Source of the DNA: Streptomyces endocoffeicus
GTDB lineage: Bacteria; Actinomycetota; Actinomycetes; Streptomycetales; Streptomycetaceae
Direction of reading: 5' to 3'
Length of the DNA stretch: 64,000 nt
Assembly (NCBI RefSeq): GCF_016741935.1
Contig: NZ_JAERRG010000002.1
Span: forward strand, 310,001-374,000
Below are positions 1 through 12,981 of this stretch, piece after piece. The notes under the pieces are model-generated. The model was not told where the DNA came from. It did no database searches and saw only the letters and a program-made list of their open reading frames with translations. The translations under genes and the position numbers were made by a program. The first letter of the stretch is position 1. Each line of letters opens with the position of its first letter.

Positions 1-2
1 CC

Positions 3-3000
3 GCCATCGCGCGGGCCCATGTCCGGGGCGTGGCGGTGGACTGGAAGGCGTTGTTCGCGGGGACCGGTGCCCAGCGCACCGAGTTGCCCACGTACCCCTT
101 CCAGCGCGAGCGCTACTGGCTGGAGGCTCCCGCCGGGACCATCGGCGATGTGGCCTCGGCCGGTCTCGGCGCGGCCGATCACCCGTTGCTGGGCGCGGCG
201 GTGGATCTGCCCGACTCCGAGGGCGTCCTCTTCACGGGCCGGCTTTCGCTCCGTACCCACCCGTGGCTGGCCGACCACGCCGTCATGGACACCGTGCTAC
301 TGCCCGGAACGGCCCTGGTCGAGCTCGCGGTTCGGGCCGGTGACCAGGTCGGCTGCGATCTGCTGGACGAGCTGACCCTCGAAGCGCCGCTGATCCTGCC
401 GGAGCGCGGCGGAGTGCAGCTCCGGGTCGCCGTGGACGAGCCCGACGGCCCCGAGGGGCGGCGCGCGCTGACCGTGTACTCGCGGCTGGAGGACGCCACC
501 GACGAGCCGTGGATCCGGCATGCCTCCGGTGTGCTGATGGTCTCCGGCTCCTCCGGGGTCCCGACCGCCCCGGCGGAGTGGCCCCCGGCCGCTGACACGG
601 CTGCCACTGCCACCGCCGACCTCGAACCGCTCGACGTGGACGTGGACGGGCTGTACGACGGCTTCGCCGCCCTCGGCCTCGCCTACGGCCCGGTGTTCCA
701 GGGCCTGCGCAAGGCGTGGCGGCGCGGGGACGAGGTGTTCGCCGAGGTGGCGCTCGACGAGGACCGGCAGGGCGAGGCCCGTGCGTACGGGCTGCACCCC
801 GCGCTGCTGGACGCCGCGCTGCACACGGTGGCGCTCGGCGGGTTCTTCCCGGCCGAGGAGGCGGGCCAGGCGCGGCTGCCGTTCTCGTGGGACGCCGTAC
901 GGCTGCACGCGGTCGGCGCGACCGCGCTGCGGGTGCGGGTCTCCCCGGCCGGGCACGGCGCGGTGGCGCTGGAGATCAGCGACGAGGCCGGTGCCCCGGT
1001 GGTGTCGGTCGGTTCGCTGGCGCTGCGGCCGCTGGACGCCGAGCAGTTCGCGGGCGCCCGTACCGCACACCACGAGGCGCTGTTCCGCGTCGACTGGGCC
1101 GTACTGCCCACGCATGCGGCGCGGCAGCGGCCGGAGGACGCCGCCCTGTGGGCCGTCCTGGACGGCTTCGGCGGCGGCGATCTGAAGCTCACGGCCGCGC
1201 TGACGGACGCGGACACCGGTATCGAGGCCGAGACGTACGCGGGGCTTCCCGCGCTCGCCGAAGCGGTGGAGGCCGAAGGGATCGCGCCCGATGTGGTCCT
1301 GGTGCCGTGCCTGCCCGACCTGGGCATGCCCGGGGACACCACGGGCGCCGCGCACACCGTCGTCCGGCGGACGCTGGCGCTGGTCCAGGAGTGGCTCGCC
1401 GACGAGCGGTTCGCCGACTCCCGGCTGGTCCTGCTCACCCGAGGCGCCGTGGCCGTGGCCGTGACCACGGGCGACGACGACGCGGGGGCCGAAGCGGCCG
1501 AGGGCGTCGAGGGGGCCGAGGGCGTGGACGATCTGACGCACGCCGCGGCCTGGGGTCTGGTGCGCTCGGCGCAGGCCGAGCACCCGGGCCGGTTCGTCCT
1601 GGTCGATGTCCAAGGAGACATGGACGTCCAGGGAGACATGGACGTCCAAGGAGACATCGACATCCACGGCGCCCTGGCCCGTGGTGTCCCCGGGCACGGC
1701 GACCCGGCCACCGGCACCCCGGCCACCGCCACCCCCCACGGCTGGCTCCCCGCCCTCGTGGCGGCGCTGCGGACCGACGAGCCGCAGCTCGCCGTGCGCG
1801 CCGGGGTCGTCCACGCGCCGCGGCTCGCGCGGGTGGCGGCCCTGGACGAGGCGGCCGTGCCCGGCCTGGACCCGGCGGGCACCGTGCTGGTCACCGGCGC
1901 GTCCGGCACCCTGGGCGGGGTGCTGGCCCGCCATCTGGTGACCGAGCGCGGCGCCCGGAAGCTGCTGCTGACCAGCCGCCGGGGCGCGGAGGCGGCGGGC
2001 GCCGCCGAACTCACCGCCGAACTCGCCGAGCTGGGCGCCGAAGCCCACTGGGCGGCGTGCGACGCGGCCGACCGCACCGCCCTGGCCGAGGTCATCGCGT
2101 CCGTCCCCGCCGATCACCCCCTCACCGCCGTGATCCACGCGGCGGGTGTGCTCGACGACGGGATCGTCGAGTCCCTCACCCCCGAGCGCGTCGCCCACGT
2201 CATGCGTCCGAAGGTGGACGCGGCCTGGAACCTGCACGAGCTGACCCGGGACCTCGACCTGTCCGCGTTCGTGCTGTTCTCCTCCGCCGCCGGTGTCTTC
2301 GGCAACCCGGGGCAGGGCAACTACGCGGCGGCCAACGCCTTCCTGGACGCCCTCGCCCAGCACCGCCGCGCCCGGGGCCTGCCCGCCGTCTCCCTGGCCT
2401 GGGGCCTGTGGGAGGACGAGGGCGGCATGGCCGCGACCCTCGCGACCGCCGACCGGCAGCGGATGAGCCGCGGCAGCATGGGCGCGCTGAGCAACGCCGA
2501 GGGCCTGGCCCTGTTCGACGTATCGGGCCTGGCCGGACACGCGGTGCTGATCCCCGCCGCCCTGGACATCGCCGCCCTGCGCGCCCAGTCCACGGCCGGG
2601 GTCGCCCCGCTGCTGCGCGGGCTGATCCGTACCCCCGTACGGCGCGCCGCGGCCGGTGGCGGCGGCGGGGCGGACGAGGCGGCGAGCCTCGCCGAGCGGC
2701 TCGCGGGCATGTCCGCGGCCGAACGGGACCGCTTCCTGATCAACCTGGTCTGCGGCCAGGTGGCGACCGTGCTCGGCTACGGCAGCGCGGCCGCCATCGA
2801 ACCCGGCGCGGCCTTCAAGGAGCTGGGCTTCGACTCGCTCACCGCCGTCGAACTCCGCAACCGGCTCGGCGCGGCCACCGGCCTCCGGCTGCCCGCCACG
2901 CTGATCTTCGACTACCCGACCCCCGATGCCCTGGCCGACCATCTGCGCGCGGAGCTCCCGCACGGGGACGGCGGCGGCCCGTCGGTGTTCGGCGAACTCG

Positions 3001-3203
3001 ACCGGCTGGAAGCCGCCCTGGCGGTGGCCGCGGACGACAGCGTCACCCGCTCCAGGATCACCATGCGCCTCCAGGCGCTCCTGGCGAAGTGGAACGACGC
3101 CCAGGACGCGACCGGCGACGGCGACACCGACGACCACGACCTCGAATCCGCGACCGACGATGAGCTCTTCGACCTGCTCGACGACGAACTCGGCTCCTCC
3201 TGA
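3..3203 (+). CDS. Modular type I polyketide synthase, 3' part (end of AT, DH-KR-ACP)
   Basis: This is the C-terminal 1,066 residues of a PKS whose start lies left of the window; the frame is open from base 3. The first residues are the end of an AT domain and its post-AT linker ([10 protein letters not shown]). A DH follows at about nt 180-1060, with catalytic His at nt 276-278 in [10 protein letters not shown] (Asp where the family motif HxxxGxxxxP has Gly) and Asp at nt 810-812 in [10 protein letters not shown]. The KR has its NADPH motif TGASGTLG near nt 1890, an LDD motif (B-type) near nt 2150 and intact Ser/Tyr/Asn (SSAAG...NYAAAN). The ACP carries phosphopantetheine Ser at nt 2835-2837 (LGFDSLTA), and a C-terminal docking region ends in acidic residues. 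The module should install a C=C bond. The AT specificity residues are outside the window. A linker at nt 1605-1670 carries a three-copy 18-bp tandem repeat. Confidence 0.96.
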   Translation, partial: AIARAHVRGVAVDWKALFAGTGAQRTELPTYPFQRERYWLEAPAGTIGDVASAGLGAADHPLLGAAVDLPDSEGVLFTGRLSLRTHPWLADHAVMDTVLLPGTALVELAVRAGDQVGCDLLDELTLEAPLILPERGGVQLRVAVDEPDGPEGRRALTVYSRLEDATDEPWIRHASGVLMVSGSSGVPTAPAEWPPAADTAATATADLEPLDVDVDGLYDGFAALGLAYGPVFQGLRKAWRRGDEVFAEVALDEDRQGEARAYGLHPALLDAALHTVALGGFFPAEEAGQARLPFSWDAVRLHAVGATALRVRVSPAGHGAVALEISDEAGAPVVSVGSLALRPLDAEQFAGARTAHHEALFRVDWAVLPTHAARQRPEDAALWAVLDGFGGGDLKLTAALTDADTGIEAETYAGLPALAEAVEAEGIAPDVVLVPCLPDLGMPGDTTGAAHTVVRRTLALVQEWLADERFADSRLVLLTRGAVAVAVTTGDDDAGAEAAEGVEGAEGVDDLTHAAAWGLVRSAQAEHPGRFVLVDVQGDMDVQGDMDVQGDIDIHGALARGVPGHGDPATGTPATATPHGWLPALVAALRTDEPQLAVRAGVVHAPRLARVAALDEAAVPGLDPAGTVLVTGASGTLGGVLARHLVTERGARKLLLTSRRGAEAAGAAELTAELAELGAEAHWAACDAADRTALAEVIASVPADHPLTAVIHAAGVLDDGIVESLTPERVAHVMRPKVDAAWNLHELTRDLDLSAFVLFSSAAGVFGNPGQGNYAAANAFLDALAQHRRARGLPAVSLAWGLWEDEGGMAATLATADRQRMSRGSMGALSNAEGLALFDVSGLAGHAVLIPAALDIAALRAQSTAGVAPLLRGLIRTPVRRAAAGGGGGADEAASLAERLAGMSAAERDRFLINLVCGQVATVLGYGSAAAIEPGAAFKELGFDSLTAVELRNRLGAATGLRLPATLIFDYPTPDALADHLRAELPHGDGGGPSVFGELDRLEAALAVAADDSVTRSRITMRLQALLAKWNDAQDATGDGDTDDHDLESATDDELFDLLDDELGSS

Positions 3204-3268
3204 ACGGGAGCGTTCTGAACCCATGGAACTCATGAGCACGATCTCCCTCTTCGCAAGGAGCCGACGCA

Positions 3269-6200
3269 ATGGTGAATAACGAGGACAAGCTCCGGGACTA
3301 CCTCAAGCGGGCCACCGCCGATCTGCGTCAGGCCCGTCGGCAGCTCCGCGAGGTCGAGGAGCGGCACCAGGAGCCCATCGCGATCGTCGCGATGAGCTGC
3401 CGCTACCCGGGTGGTGTGCGCACCCCCGAGGAGCTGTGGCGGCTCGTCCTGGACGGCGAGGACGCGATCTCCGGCTTCCCCACGGACCGTGGCTGGGACG
3501 TCGAGTCGCTCTATGACGCCGACCCCGACCAGGCGGGCGCCAGCTATGTGAACGAGGGCGGGTTCCTCTACGACGCGGGCGGCTTCGACCCGGCGGTCTT
3601 CGGGATCTCGCCGCGTGAGGCCATGGCGATGGACCCGCAGCAGCGGCTGCTGCTGGAGAGCTCCTGGGAGGCGTTCGAGCGGGCCGGGATCGACCCGACC
3701 GGGCTGCGCGGCCACCGGACCGGTGTGTTCGCGGGCGTGATGTACCACGACTACACCTCGCGGCTGGACTCGGTGCCCGAGGGCGTCGAGGGCTTCCTCG
3801 GCACCGGCAGCTCCGGCTCCATCGCCTCCGGCCGGGTGTCGTACACCTTCGGTCTCGAGGGCCCGGCGGTCACCGTCGACACGGCGTGCTCGTCGTCGCT
3901 GGTCACCCTGCACATGGCGGTGCAGGCGCTGCGCAACGGCGAATGCTCACTGGCGCTCGCGGGCGGTGTCACCGTGATGGCCACGCCCTCGACGTTCACC
4001 GAGTTCAGCCGCCAGCGCGGACTCGCCGCCGACGGCCGCTGCAAGCCCTTCGCCGCCGCCGCGGACGGCACCGGCTGGGGCGAGGGCGTGGGCATGCTGC
4101 TGGTCGAGCGGCTGTCGGACGCCCGCCGACACGGTCACCCGGTGCTGGCCATCGTGCGTGGCTCGGCCATCAACCAGGACGGCGCCTCCAACGGCCTCAC
4201 CGCGCCCAACGGCCCGTCCCAGCAGCGCGTCATCCACCAGGCGCTCACCAACGGCCGCCTCTCCGCCGCCGATGTGGACGCCGTCGAAGCACACGGCACC
4301 GGTACGACGCTGGGCGACCCGATCGAGGCGCAGGCGCTGCTCGCCACCTACGGCCAGGAGCACACCGAGGACCAGCCGCTGCTGCTCGGCTCCATCAAGT
4401 CCAACATCGGGCACACCCAGGCCGCCGCCGGTGTCGCCGGAATCATCAAGATGGTCATGGCCATCCGCCATGGCGTGCTGCCCAAGACGCTGCACATCGA
4501 CGAGCCGACCCCGCATGTCGACTGGTCGGCGGGCGCGGTGTCGCTGCTCGCCGACACCACCCCCTGGCCGGAGACCGACCACCCGCGCCGCGCCGCCGTG
4601 TCCTCCTTCGGCTTCAGCGGCACCAACGCCCACACCATCCTGGAGCAGGCCCCCGCCGAGGAGGCCGAGGAGGCCGAGGAAGCCACCGAGGCACCGGCGG
4701 CCCCGACGAAGCGGCTGGACGTCCTGCCCTGGGCGGTGTCGGGCAAGAGCGCGGCGGGGCTGCGCGCCCAGGCCGAGCGGCTGCTGGCCCATCTCGAGGC
4801 CGACCCGTCCCTCGGCCCGGTGGACGTGGCCCTCTCGCTGACCACCACCCGGGCCCAGCTCGACCACCGCGCCGTGGTGCGCGGCCACGACCGTGACGAA
4901 CTGCTGGCCGGGCTCGCCGCCCTGGCCGAGGGCGGTATGGCGGCGGGCGTCGCACAGGGCTCCGTCGTCGGCGGCCGCACGGCGTTCGTGTTCCCGGGGC
5001 AGGGGTCGCAGTGGGCCGGTATGGCGGTGGGGCTGATGGACGCCTCGCCCGTCTTCGCCGCCCGTATTGATGAGTGTGCCGCGGCGCTCGCGGAGTTCAC
5101 CGACTGGTCGTTGGTGGAGGTGCTGCGGGGCGCTGAGGGTGCGCCGTCGCTGGAGCGGGTGGATGTGGTCCAGCCGGTGTTGTTCGCGGTGATGGTGTCG
5201 CTCGCGGAGCTGTGGCGTTCGCTGGGCGTCGTCCCGGCGGCCGTGGTCGGCCACTCGCAGGGTGAGATCGCCGCCGCGTGTGTGGCGGGGATTCTGTCGC
5301 TGGAGGACGCGGCGCGTGTGGTGGCGCTGCGCAGTCAGGCGATCGGCCGGGTGCTGGCGGGCGAGGGTGGCATGGTGTCGGTGGCGCTGCCGGTGGCGGA
5401 TGTGCGGGAGCGGATCGGGGCCTGGGGCGAGGAGCGGATCTCGGTGGCGGCCGTCAATGGGCCGTCGTCGGTGGTCGTCTCCGGTGAGCCCGAGGCCCTC
5501 GACGAACTGGTCGCCGCGTGCGAGGCGGATGAGGTGCGGGCGCGGCGGGTGCCGGTGGACTACGCCTCGCACTCCGCGCAGGTGGAGTTGCTCCGCGAGG
5601 AGTTGCTGGAGCTGCTGGCCCCCGTACAGCCGAAGAACGCCCAGGTGCCGTTCCTGTCGACGGTGACGGGGGAGTGGGTCGAGGGGCCGGAGCTGGACGC
5701 CGAGTACTGGTTCACCAATCTCCGCCGCACGGTTGAGCTGGAAGGCGCCGTTCGCCGCCTGCTGGACGAGGGCTTCGGAGCCTTCATCGAGTCCAGCGCG
5801 CACCCGGTGCTGACGATGGGTGTGCAGGAGACTGCCGAGGACGCCGGTGTGGACGCGGCCGCGATCGGGTCGCTGCGCCGTGACGAGGGCGGTCTGGACC
5901 GCTTCTGGGCCTCCGTCGGCGAGGCGTGGACGCGTGGCGTCACCGTGGACTGGGCCGGGGTGTTCGACGGTACGGGCGCGGCCCGCGTCGAGCTGCCCAC
6001 GTACGCCTTCCAGCACCAGCACTACTGGCTGGAGGCGGGCAGCCCGACCGCTGCCGCCGCCATCGCCGCCGACCCCGTCGAGACCCGCTTCTGGGAGGCC
6101 GTCGAGCGCGAGGACTGGCAGACGCTCGCCGCCGAGCTGGACGTCGACGGCGACGAGCGGGTCAGCGCGCTGCTGCCCGCCCTGGCGTCGTGGCGCAAGC

Positions 6201-9200
6201 AGGCCCGTGAGCAGTCCACGGTGGACGGCTGGCGCTACCGCGTCACCTGGAAGCCGCTCGCCGACAGTCAGTCCGCGCGGCTGACCGGCACCTGGCTCGT
6301 CGTGGCCCCAAACACGGAGGACACGGAGGACACCGAGGACACAGAGGGCACCGGGACCGCCTGGACCGACGCCGTGGCCCGTGTGCTCGCCGAACGCGGC
6401 GCCGACGTACGGCGGATCACCGTGGACACCGCCGCCGACGGCCGCGAAGAGCTCACCGAGCGGCTGCGCGCCGCGCTCGCGGAGACCGACGGCATCCCGT
6501 TCACCGGAGTGCTGTCGCTGCTGGCCCTCGACGGCCGTTCGCACCCCCGGCACCCCTCCGTCCCGGCCGGGGTGGCGGCGCAGCTCGCGCTGGTGCAGGC
6601 CCTCGGCGACGCGGAGATCGGCGCGCCGCTGTGGTCCGCCACCCAAGGCGCGGTCTCCGTCGGCCGCGCGGACCCGCTGGACTCCCCCGAGCAGGCGCTG
6701 GTCTGGGGCCTGGGCCGGGTGGCCGCGCTGGAGCACGGCGAGCGCTGGGGCGGTCTGGTGGACCTGCCCGGGGCGCCCGACGAGCGGGCGCTGGCCCGGC
6801 TGGTGACCGTGCTCGCCGGGGCCGAGGAGGAGGACCAGGTCGCGATCCGCGCCACCGGGCCGCTCGTACGCCGTCTGGTGCGCGCCCCGCTGGCCGCCAC
6901 GCCCGCCGTACGGTCGTGGAAGCCGTCCGGTACGACGCTGGTCACCGGCGGTACGGGCGCGCTGGGCGCCCATGTGGCGCGCTGGCTGGCCGGCAACGGG
7001 GCCGAGCACCTGGTGCTCACCAGCCGCCGTGGCCTGGACGCCCCGGGCGCGGCGGATCTGCGGTCCGAACTGACCGAGCTCGGCGCCAAGGTCACCATCG
7101 CCGCATGCGATGTGGCCGACCGCGCCCAGGTCGAGGCGCTGCTCGCGGACATCCCCGCCGAACACCCGCTGACCGCCGTCGTCCACACGGCCGCCGTGCT
7201 GGACGACGGGGTGATCGAGGGCCTGACCCCGGACCAGGTGGACCGGGTGCTGAAGGTCAAGGTGGACGCCACCCGCCAGCTGCACGAGCTCACCCGGGAT
7301 CTGGACCTGTCCGCGTTCGTGCTGTTCTCCTCCTTCGCGGCCACCTTCGGCGCACCCGGCCAGGGCAACTACGCCCCGGGCAACGCCTTCCTCGACGCCT
7401 TCGCCGAGCACCGGCGCGCCCAGGGCCTGCCCGCCACCTCGCTGGCCTGGGGCCCGTGGGGCGAGGGCGGGATGGCCGAGGGCGGCGTCGGCGACCGGAT
7501 GCGCCGCCACGGCGTCATCGAGATGGCGCCGCGCGCTGCCGTCACCGCGCTCCAGCACGCGCTGGACCGCGACGAGTCGGTGCTCACCGTCGTCGACATG
7601 GAGTGGAAGCGCTTCGTCCTCGCCTTCACCTCCGGCCGCTCCCGTCCGCTGCTGCACGACCTGCCCGAGGCGCGGGACGTCATCCAGGACATGGCCGGAG
7701 ACGCCGAGGCGGACGGCGCGGGCGCGGTCGCTCTCGCCCAGCGGCTCGCCGGGGTGCCGGAGGCCGAGTGGGAGCGGCTGGTGCTGGAGCTGGTGCGCAC
7801 CGCCGTCGCGGCCGTCCTGGGCTACGCGGGCGCCGACGACGTCGAGGCGGGCCGGGCCTTCAAGGAGCTGGGCTTCGACTCGCTGACCGCCGTCGAGCTG
7901 CGCAACCGGCTCAGCGCCGCCAGCGGGCTGAAGCTGCCCCCGACCCTGATCTTCGACTACCCCACCCCGACCGTGCTCGCGCGCCATCTGCGCACCGAGA
8001 TCGCGGGCGGGCAGCGAGCCGCCGTGGCCGCGCTGCCGACCGCGGCGGCGCTCGCCGACGACGAGCCGATCGCCATCGTCTCCATGAGCTGCCGCTTCCC
8101 GGGCGGGGTGCGCACCCCCGAGGCGCTGTGGCAGCTGCTCGCCTCCGGTGGCGACGCGCTGTCGGAGTTCCCGGGCGACCGCGGCTGGGACATCGAGTCG
8201 CTGTACAACCCGGACCCGGACGCGCAGGGCACCAGCTACACCCGCGAGGGCGGATTCCTCACCGGGGCCGCCGACTTCGACCCCACCTTCTTCGGGATCT
8301 CGCCGCGTGAGGCCATGGCGATGGACCCGCAGCAGCGGCTGCTGCTGGAGACCTCCTGGGAGGCGTTCGAGCGGGCCGGCATCGACCCGGCCACGCTGCA
8401 CGGCAGCCCGTCCGGTGTCTTCGTCGGCACCAACGGCTCCGACTACTCCATCGTCATGCGCAACAACACCGAGGGCTACGAGGGCCACCTCGCCACCGGC
8501 AGCGCCGCGAGCGTCGTCTCCGGCCGCCTCTCGTACACCTTCGGCCTGGAGGGCCCGGCGGTCACCGTGGACACCGCGTGCTCGGCGTCGCTGGTGGCGC
8601 TGCACCTGGCCGTCCAGTCGCTGCGCCAGGGCGAGTGCTCGATCGCGCTCGCGGGCGGGGTGACCGTGATGGCCACGCCGGGCACGTTCATCGAGTTCAG
8701 CCGCCAGCGCGGACTCTCCTCCGACGGCCGCAGCAAGGCGTTCTCCTCGGACGCGGACGGCTTCAGCCCGGCCGAGGGCGTGGGCATGCTGCTGGTCGAG
8801 CGGCTGTCGGACGCGCGGAAGAACGGTCACCCGGTCCTCGCCGTCGTCCGTGGCTCGGCGATCAACCAGGACGGCGCGTCCAACGGCCTGACCGCCCCCA
8901 ATGGCCCGTCCCAGCAGCGCGTCATCCGGCAGGCTCTCGCCAACGCCCGGCTGTCCGCCGCCGATGTGGACGTCGTGGAGGCACATGGCACCGGTACGAC
9001 GCTGGGCGACCCGATCGAGGCGCAGGCGCTGCTCGCCACCTACGGCCAGGAGCGGTCCGACGGGCAGCCCCTGCTGCTCGGCTCCATCAAGTCCAACATC
9101 GGCCACGCCCAGGCGGCCGCCGGTGTCGCGGGTGTGATGAAGCTCGTGCTCGCGCTGCGCCACGGCGTGCTGCCGGAGTCGCTGCACATCGTCGAGCCCA

Positions 9201-12200
9201 CCCCGCATGTGGACTGGTCGGCGGGCGGCGTCGAGCTGCTGACCGGGGCGCGGGAGTGGCCGGAGACCGGCCGTCCGCGCCGGGCCGCCGTATCCTCGTT
9301 CGGCTTCAGCGGCACCAACGCCCACGCCATCATCGAGCAGGCGCCCGCCGAGGAGCCGGGTGAGGCCGAGCCGGTGACCCGGCGGCTCGGCGCGCTGCCG
9401 TGGACGGTGTCCGGCAAGAGCGAGGCGGCGCTGCGCGACCAGGCCGCCAAGCTGCTGGCCCACCTCGACGCCGACCCGGCCCCGCGCCCGCTGGACATCG
9501 GTCACGCGCTGGCCACCACCCGCGCCGCCTTCGACCGGCGTGCGGTGCTGGTGGGCACGGACCGGGACGATTTCGTCCGGGGTCTGGACGCCCTCGCTAG
9601 GGGGCAGGTCCTGCCGAATCTGGTGCAGGGGGCCTCAATCGGGGGCAAGGCCGCATTCGTGTTCCCAGGACAGGGGTCACAATGGGTAGGCATGGCCGTG
9701 GGGCTGTTGGATGCTTCACCGGTGTTCGCTGCCCGTATTGATGAGTGTGCTGCCGCGCTCGCGGAGTTCACCGACTGGTCGTTGGTGGAGGTGCTGCGCG
9801 AGGCGGAGGGCGCACCGTCACTGGAGCGGGTGGACGTTGTTCAGCCGGTGTTGTTCTCCGTGATGGTTTCGCTCGCGGAGCTGTGGCGTTCGCTGGGTGT
9901 GCGGCCGTCGGCCGTGGTCGGCCACTCGCAGGGTGAGATCGCGGCGGCGTGTGTGGCGGGGATTCTGTCGCTGGAGGACGCGGCGCGTGTGGTGGCGCTG
10001 CGCAGCCAGGCCATTGGCCGGGTGCTGGCGGGCAGGGGCGGCATGGTGTCGGTGGCGCTGCCGGTGGCGGACGTACGGGAGCGGATCGCGGCCTGGGGCG
10101 AGGAGCGGATCTCGGTGGCGGCCGTCAACGGGCCGTCGTCGGTGGTCGTCTCCGGTGAGCCCGAGGCCCTCGACGAGCTGGTCGCCGCGTGTGAGGCGGA
10201 TGAGGTGCGGGCGCGCCGGGTGCCGGTGGATTACGCCTCGCACTCCGCGCAGGTGGAGTTGCTCCGCGAGGAGCTGCTGGAGTTGCTGGCGCCCGTACAG
10301 CCGAAGAACGCCCAGGTGCCGTTCCTCTCCACCGTGACGGGGGAGTGGGTCAACGGTTCCGAGCTGGACGCCGAGTACTGGTTCACCAACCTCCGCCGCA
10401 CCGTTGAGCTGGAGGGCGCGGTCCGGCGGTTGCTGGACGAGGGCTTCGGAGCTTTCATCGAGTCCAGCGCCCACCCGGTGCTGACGATGGGTGTGCAGGA
10501 GACCGCCGAGGACGCGGGCCGTGAGGCCGCCGCGATCGGGTCGCTGCGCCGCGACGAGGGCGGTCTTGACCGCTTCTACACCTCGCTGGGCGAGGCGTGG
10601 ACGCGTGGCGTCGGCGTGGACTGGGAGGCGGTGTACGAGGGGACGGGCGCGGCCCGCGTCGAGCTGCCCACGTACGCCTTCCAGCACCAGAGCTACTGGC
10701 CGCGGGCGGCCGGCACCCCGGCCGACGAGTCGGGCGCGCCGTCCGACGCCGTGGACGCCCGCTTCTGGGAGGCCGTCGAGCGCGAGGACCTGGAGTCGCT
10801 GGCCGACACCCTCGCGTTCGAGGACGACGGTGAGCGGTCCTCGCTCGGCACCGTCCTGCCCGCCCTGGCGTCCTGGCGCAAGCAGGCCCGCGAGCAGTCC
10901 GCGGTGGACGGCTGGCGCTACCGCGTGACCTGGACCTCGCTGACCGAAGCCCAGGCCCCCCGGCTGTCCGGGACCTGGCTGCTGGCCGTGCCCGAGTCCG
11001 CCGCCATCGACGACTGGACGCTCGGCGCGGTGCGGATGCTCACCGAACGCGGCGCCGAGGTGCGGCAGATCACCCCGACCGCCGTGGAGTCGGACCGTGC
11101 GTCGCTGACCCGCCTGGTGCGCGAGGAGCTGGCCGACGCCGGAGCCGTCTCGGGTGTGCTGTCGCTGCTCGCCTTCGACGCGGGCACCGCGCCCGGCACC
11201 GACGGTGTCAGCGCCGGGCTGGTCGGTACCGCCGTGCTGATCCAGGCCCTCGGCGACGCCGGGGTGGACGCGCCGCTGTGGTGCGCCACCCGGGGCGCGG
11301 TCGCCGTCGGCCAGACGGACCAGGTGGACTCCCCCGAACAGGCGCTCGTCTGGGGCCTCGGCCGGACCGCCGCCCTGGAGTACCCGGAGCGCTGGGGCGG
11401 TCTGGTGGACCTGCCCGGCGCGCCCGACGAGCGGGCGCTGGCCCGGCTCGCCGGGGTGCTCGCCGGGACCGACGGCGAGGACCAGCTCGCGGTGCGCGCG
11501 GCCGGGGTGTTCGCCCGCAGGCTCGCCCACGCCCCGCTGGCCGGCGCGCCCGCCGTACGGTCGTGGAAGCCGTCCGGTACGACGCTGGTCACCGGCGGTA
11601 CGGGCGCGCTGGGCGCCCATGTGGCGCGCTGGCTGGCCGGCAACGGCGCCGAGCACCTGGTGCTCACCAGCCGCCGTGGCCTGGACGCCCCTGGCGCTGC
11701 CGAGCTGCGGGACGAGCTGACCGAGCTGGGCACCGGGGTCACCGTCGCCGCGTGCGACGTGGCCGACCGCAAGGCCGTCGAGACGCTGCTCGCCGCCATC
11801 CCAGCCGACCGGCCGCTCACGGCGGTCATGCACGCCGCGGGCGTCCTGGACGACGGCGTACTGGACGCGCTCACCCCGGAGCGGTTTGCCACCGTGCTCG
11901 GCCCCAAGGCCGACGCGGCGCGCCATCTGGACGAGCTGACCCGCGATCTGGACCTGTCCGCGTTCGTGCTGTTCTCCGGTATCGCGGGCACCCTCGGCGA
12001 CGCCGGACAGGGCAACTACGCGGCGGCCAACGCCTATCTCGACGCGCTGGCCGAGCAGCGGCGCGCCGACGGCCTGCCCGCCACCTCGGTGGCCTGGGGC
12101 CGCTGGGGCGAGACGGGCCTGGCCGCCGACGGTGCCATCGGCGAGCGGCTGGATCGGGGCGGTGTCCCGGCGATGGCCCCGCACGCCGCGATCACGGCGC

Positions 12201-12925
12201 TGCAGCGGGCCCTGGACCACGCGGACACGGTCGTGGCCGTCGCCGACATCCAGTGGGACCGCTTCGCCTACGGCTACACGGCGGTCCGCCCCAGCCCGCT
12301 CATCGGCGAGCTGCCCGAGGTCCGGCGGCTGCGGGAGACCGGCGGCCCGGCCGGTGAGCCCGGCGCGGCCTCCGACGGGTCCCCGGCGGACGCGCTGCGC
12401 AAGCGGCTGGCCGGGATCTCCCGGGCCGAGCAGTCCCTGGTCGTCCTGGAGGTCGTGCGTACGAACGCGGCCGCCGCGCTCGGCCACTCCTCGACCGACG
12501 AGGTCGGCGCCGGGCGGGCGTTCAAGGAGCTGGGCTTCGACTCGCTCATCGCGCTGGAGCTGCGCAACCGGCTGACCGCCGGCACCGGGCAGAAGCTGCC
12601 CGCCACGCTGGTCTTCGACTACCCGACCCCGGCGGCGCTCGCCGAGTTCCTGTGCGGCCGGATCGTGGGCGACGGCGGTACGGCCGCGGCGCCCGGACTC
12701 GCGGAGCTCGACGCGCTGGAGTCCGCGCTGTCCGTCCTGGACCCCGGCAGCGAGGCGCGGGACGACATCGCGGTCCGGCTGCGGGACCTCGCGGCGAAGT
12801 GGGCGGAGCCCCGTACGGCCGATGCCGAGGCGGCCGACGGCGACAGCGGCACCGTGACGGAGAAGTTGCAGGAGGCGACGCCCGACGAGGTCTTCGCCTT
12901 CATCGACAAAGAACTCGGAATCTAA
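3269..12925 (+). CDS. Modular type I PKS, two methylmalonyl KR modules
   Basis: This 3,218-residue two-module PKS starts with ATG at 3269, with AAGGAG 9 nt upstream, 65 bp after the previous PKS. Residues 1-33 form a coiled-coil N-terminal docking domain. Module A has KS (Cys207, His342), AT (GHSQG Ser663; YASH at 765-768, the methylmalonyl signature), KR (NADPH motif from about 1221; LDD; intact catalytic Ser and Tyr) and ACP (Ser1538). Module B has KS (from about 1599; Cys1771), AT (Ser2220; YASH at 2322-2325, methylmalonyl), KR (from about 2770) and ACP (Ser3092), followed by a C-terminal docking segment. There is no DH or ER in either module, so each should leave a beta-hydroxyl next to a methyl branch. 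In module B the KR reads FSGIAG where the catalytic Ser would be the residue replaced by Gly. The two KRs share long near-identical DNA, and both AT regions match a third one in the last PKS gene. Confidence 0.97.
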   Translation: MVNNEDKLRDYLKRATADLRQARRQLREVEERHQEPIAIVAMSCRYPGGVRTPEELWRLVLDGEDAISGFPTDRGWDVESLYDADPDQAGASYVNEGGFLYDAGGFDPAVFGISPREAMAMDPQQRLLLESSWEAFERAGIDPTGLRGHRTGVFAGVMYHDYTSRLDSVPEGVEGFLGTGSSGSIASGRVSYTFGLEGPAVTVDTACSSSLVTLHMAVQALRNGECSLALAGGVTVMATPSTFTEFSRQRGLAADGRCKPFAAAADGTGWGEGVGMLLVERLSDARRHGHPVLAIVRGSAINQDGASNGLTAPNGPSQQRVIHQALTNGRLSAADVDAVEAHGTGTTLGDPIEAQALLATYGQEHTEDQPLLLGSIKSNIGHTQAAAGVAGIIKMVMAIRHGVLPKTLHIDEPTPHVDWSAGAVSLLADTTPWPETDHPRRAAVSSFGFSGTNAHTILEQAPAEEAEEAEEATEAPAAPTKRLDVLPWAVSGKSAAGLRAQAERLLAHLEADPSLGPVDVALSLTTTRAQLDHRAVVRGHDRDELLAGLAALAEGGMAAGVAQGSVVGGRTAFVFPGQGSQWAGMAVGLMDASPVFAARIDECAAALAEFTDWSLVEVLRGAEGAPSLERVDVVQPVLFAVMVSLAELWRSLGVVPAAVVGHSQGEIAAACVAGILSLEDAARVVALRSQAIGRVLAGEGGMVSVALPVADVRERIGAWGEERISVAAVNGPSSVVVSGEPEALDELVAACEADEVRARRVPVDYASHSAQVELLREELLELLAPVQPKNAQVPFLSTVTGEWVEGPELDAEYWFTNLRRTVELEGAVRRLLDEGFGAFIESSAHPVLTMGVQETAEDAGVDAAAIGSLRRDEGGLDRFWASVGEAWTRGVTVDWAGVFDGTGAARVELPTYAFQHQHYWLEAGSPTAAAAIAADPVETRFWEAVEREDWQTLAAELDVDGDERVSALLPALASWRKQAREQSTVDGWRYRVTWKPLADSQSARLTGTWLVVAPNTEDTEDTEDTEGTGTAWTDAVARVLAERGADVRRITVDTAADGREELTERLRAALAETDGIPFTGVLSLLALDGRSHPRHPSVPAGVAAQLALVQALGDAEIGAPLWSATQGAVSVGRADPLDSPEQALVWGLGRVAALEHGERWGGLVDLPGAPDERALARLVTVLAGAEEEDQVAIRATGPLVRRLVRAPLAATPAVRSWKPSGTTLVTGGTGALGAHVARWLAGNGAEHLVLTSRRGLDAPGAADLRSELTELGAKVTIAACDVADRAQVEALLADIPAEHPLTAVVHTAAVLDDGVIEGLTPDQVDRVLKVKVDATRQLHELTRDLDLSAFVLFSSFAATFGAPGQGNYAPGNAFLDAFAEHRRAQGLPATSLAWGPWGEGGMAEGGVGDRMRRHGVIEMAPRAAVTALQHALDRDESVLTVVDMEWKRFVLAFTSGRSRPLLHDLPEARDVIQDMAGDAEADGAGAVALAQRLAGVPEAEWERLVLELVRTAVAAVLGYAGADDVEAGRAFKELGFDSLTAVELRNRLSAASGLKLPPTLIFDYPTPTVLARHLRTEIAGGQRAAVAALPTAAALADDEPIAIVSMSCRFPGGVRTPEALWQLLASGGDALSEFPGDRGWDIESLYNPDPDAQGTSYTREGGFLTGAADFDPTFFGISPREAMAMDPQQRLLLETSWEAFERAGIDPATLHGSPSGVFVGTNGSDYSIVMRNNTEGYEGHLATGSAASVVSGRLSYTFGLEGPAVTVDTACSASLVALHLAVQSLRQGECSIALAGGVTVMATPGTFIEFSRQRGLSSDGRSKAFSSDADGFSPAEGVGMLLVERLSDARKNGHPVLAVVRGSAINQDGASNGLTAPNGPSQQRVIRQALANARLSAADVDVVEAHGTGTTLGDPIEAQALLATYGQERSDGQPLLLGSIKSNIGHAQAAAGVAGVMKLVLALRHGVLPESLHIVEPTPHVDWSAGGVELLTGAREWPETGRPRRAAVSSFGFSGTNAHAIIEQAPAEEPGEAEPVTRRLGALPWTVSGKSEAALRDQAAKLLAHLDADPAPRPLDIGHALATTRAAFDRRAVLVGTDRDDFVRGLDALARGQVLPNLVQGASIGGKAAFVFPGQGSQWVGMAVGLLDASPVFAARIDECAAALAEFTDWSLVEVLREAEGAPSLERVDVVQPVLFSVMVSLAELWRSLGVRPSAVVGHSQGEIAAACVAGILSLEDAARVVALRSQAIGRVLAGRGGMVSVALPVADVRERIAAWGEERISVAAVNGPSSVVVSGEPEALDELVAACEADEVRARRVPVDYASHSAQVELLREELLELLAPVQPKNAQVPFLSTVTGEWVNGSELDAEYWFTNLRRTVELEGAVRRLLDEGFGAFIESSAHPVLTMGVQETAEDAGREAAAIGSLRRDEGGLDRFYTSLGEAWTRGVGVDWEAVYEGTGAARVELPTYAFQHQSYWPRAAGTPADESGAPSDAVDARFWEAVEREDLESLADTLAFEDDGERSSLGTVLPALASWRKQAREQSAVDGWRYRVTWTSLTEAQAPRLSGTWLLAVPESAAIDDWTLGAVRMLTERGAEVRQITPTAVESDRASLTRLVREELADAGAVSGVLSLLAFDAGTAPGTDGVSAGLVGTAVLIQALGDAGVDAPLWCATRGAVAVGQTDQVDSPEQALVWGLGRTAALEYPERWGGLVDLPGAPDERALARLAGVLAGTDGEDQLAVRAAGVFARRLAHAPLAGAPAVRSWKPSGTTLVTGGTGALGAHVARWLAGNGAEHLVLTSRRGLDAPGAAELRDELTELGTGVTVAACDVADRKAVETLLAAIPADRPLTAVMHAAGVLDDGVLDALTPERFATVLGPKADAARHLDELTRDLDLSAFVLFSGIAGTLGDAGQGNYAAANAYLDALAEQRRADGLPATSVAWGRWGETGLAADGAIGERLDRGGVPAMAPHAAITALQRALDHADTVVAVADIQWDRFAYGYTAVRPSPLIGELPEVRRLRETGGPAGEPGAASDGSPADALRKRLAGISRAEQSLVVLEVVRTNAAAALGHSSTDEVGAGRAFKELGFDSLIALELRNRLTAGTGQKLPATLVFDYPTPAALAEFLCGRIVGDGGTAAAPGLAELDALESALSVLDPGSEARDDIAVRLRDLAAKWAEPRTADAEAADGDSGTVTEKLQEATPDEVFAFIDKELGI

Positions 12926-12981
12926 GGATCGATGGGTCCGCGGGCGCAAGGTTTGTGACGAGAAGCATGGGTGAGACTCCA

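Noticed and set aside
12652..12981. Upstream extension of the third PKS gene
   Set aside because: It overlaps the end of the preceding PKS ACP/docking region and has no ribosome site; the docking domain aligns from ATG 12982.
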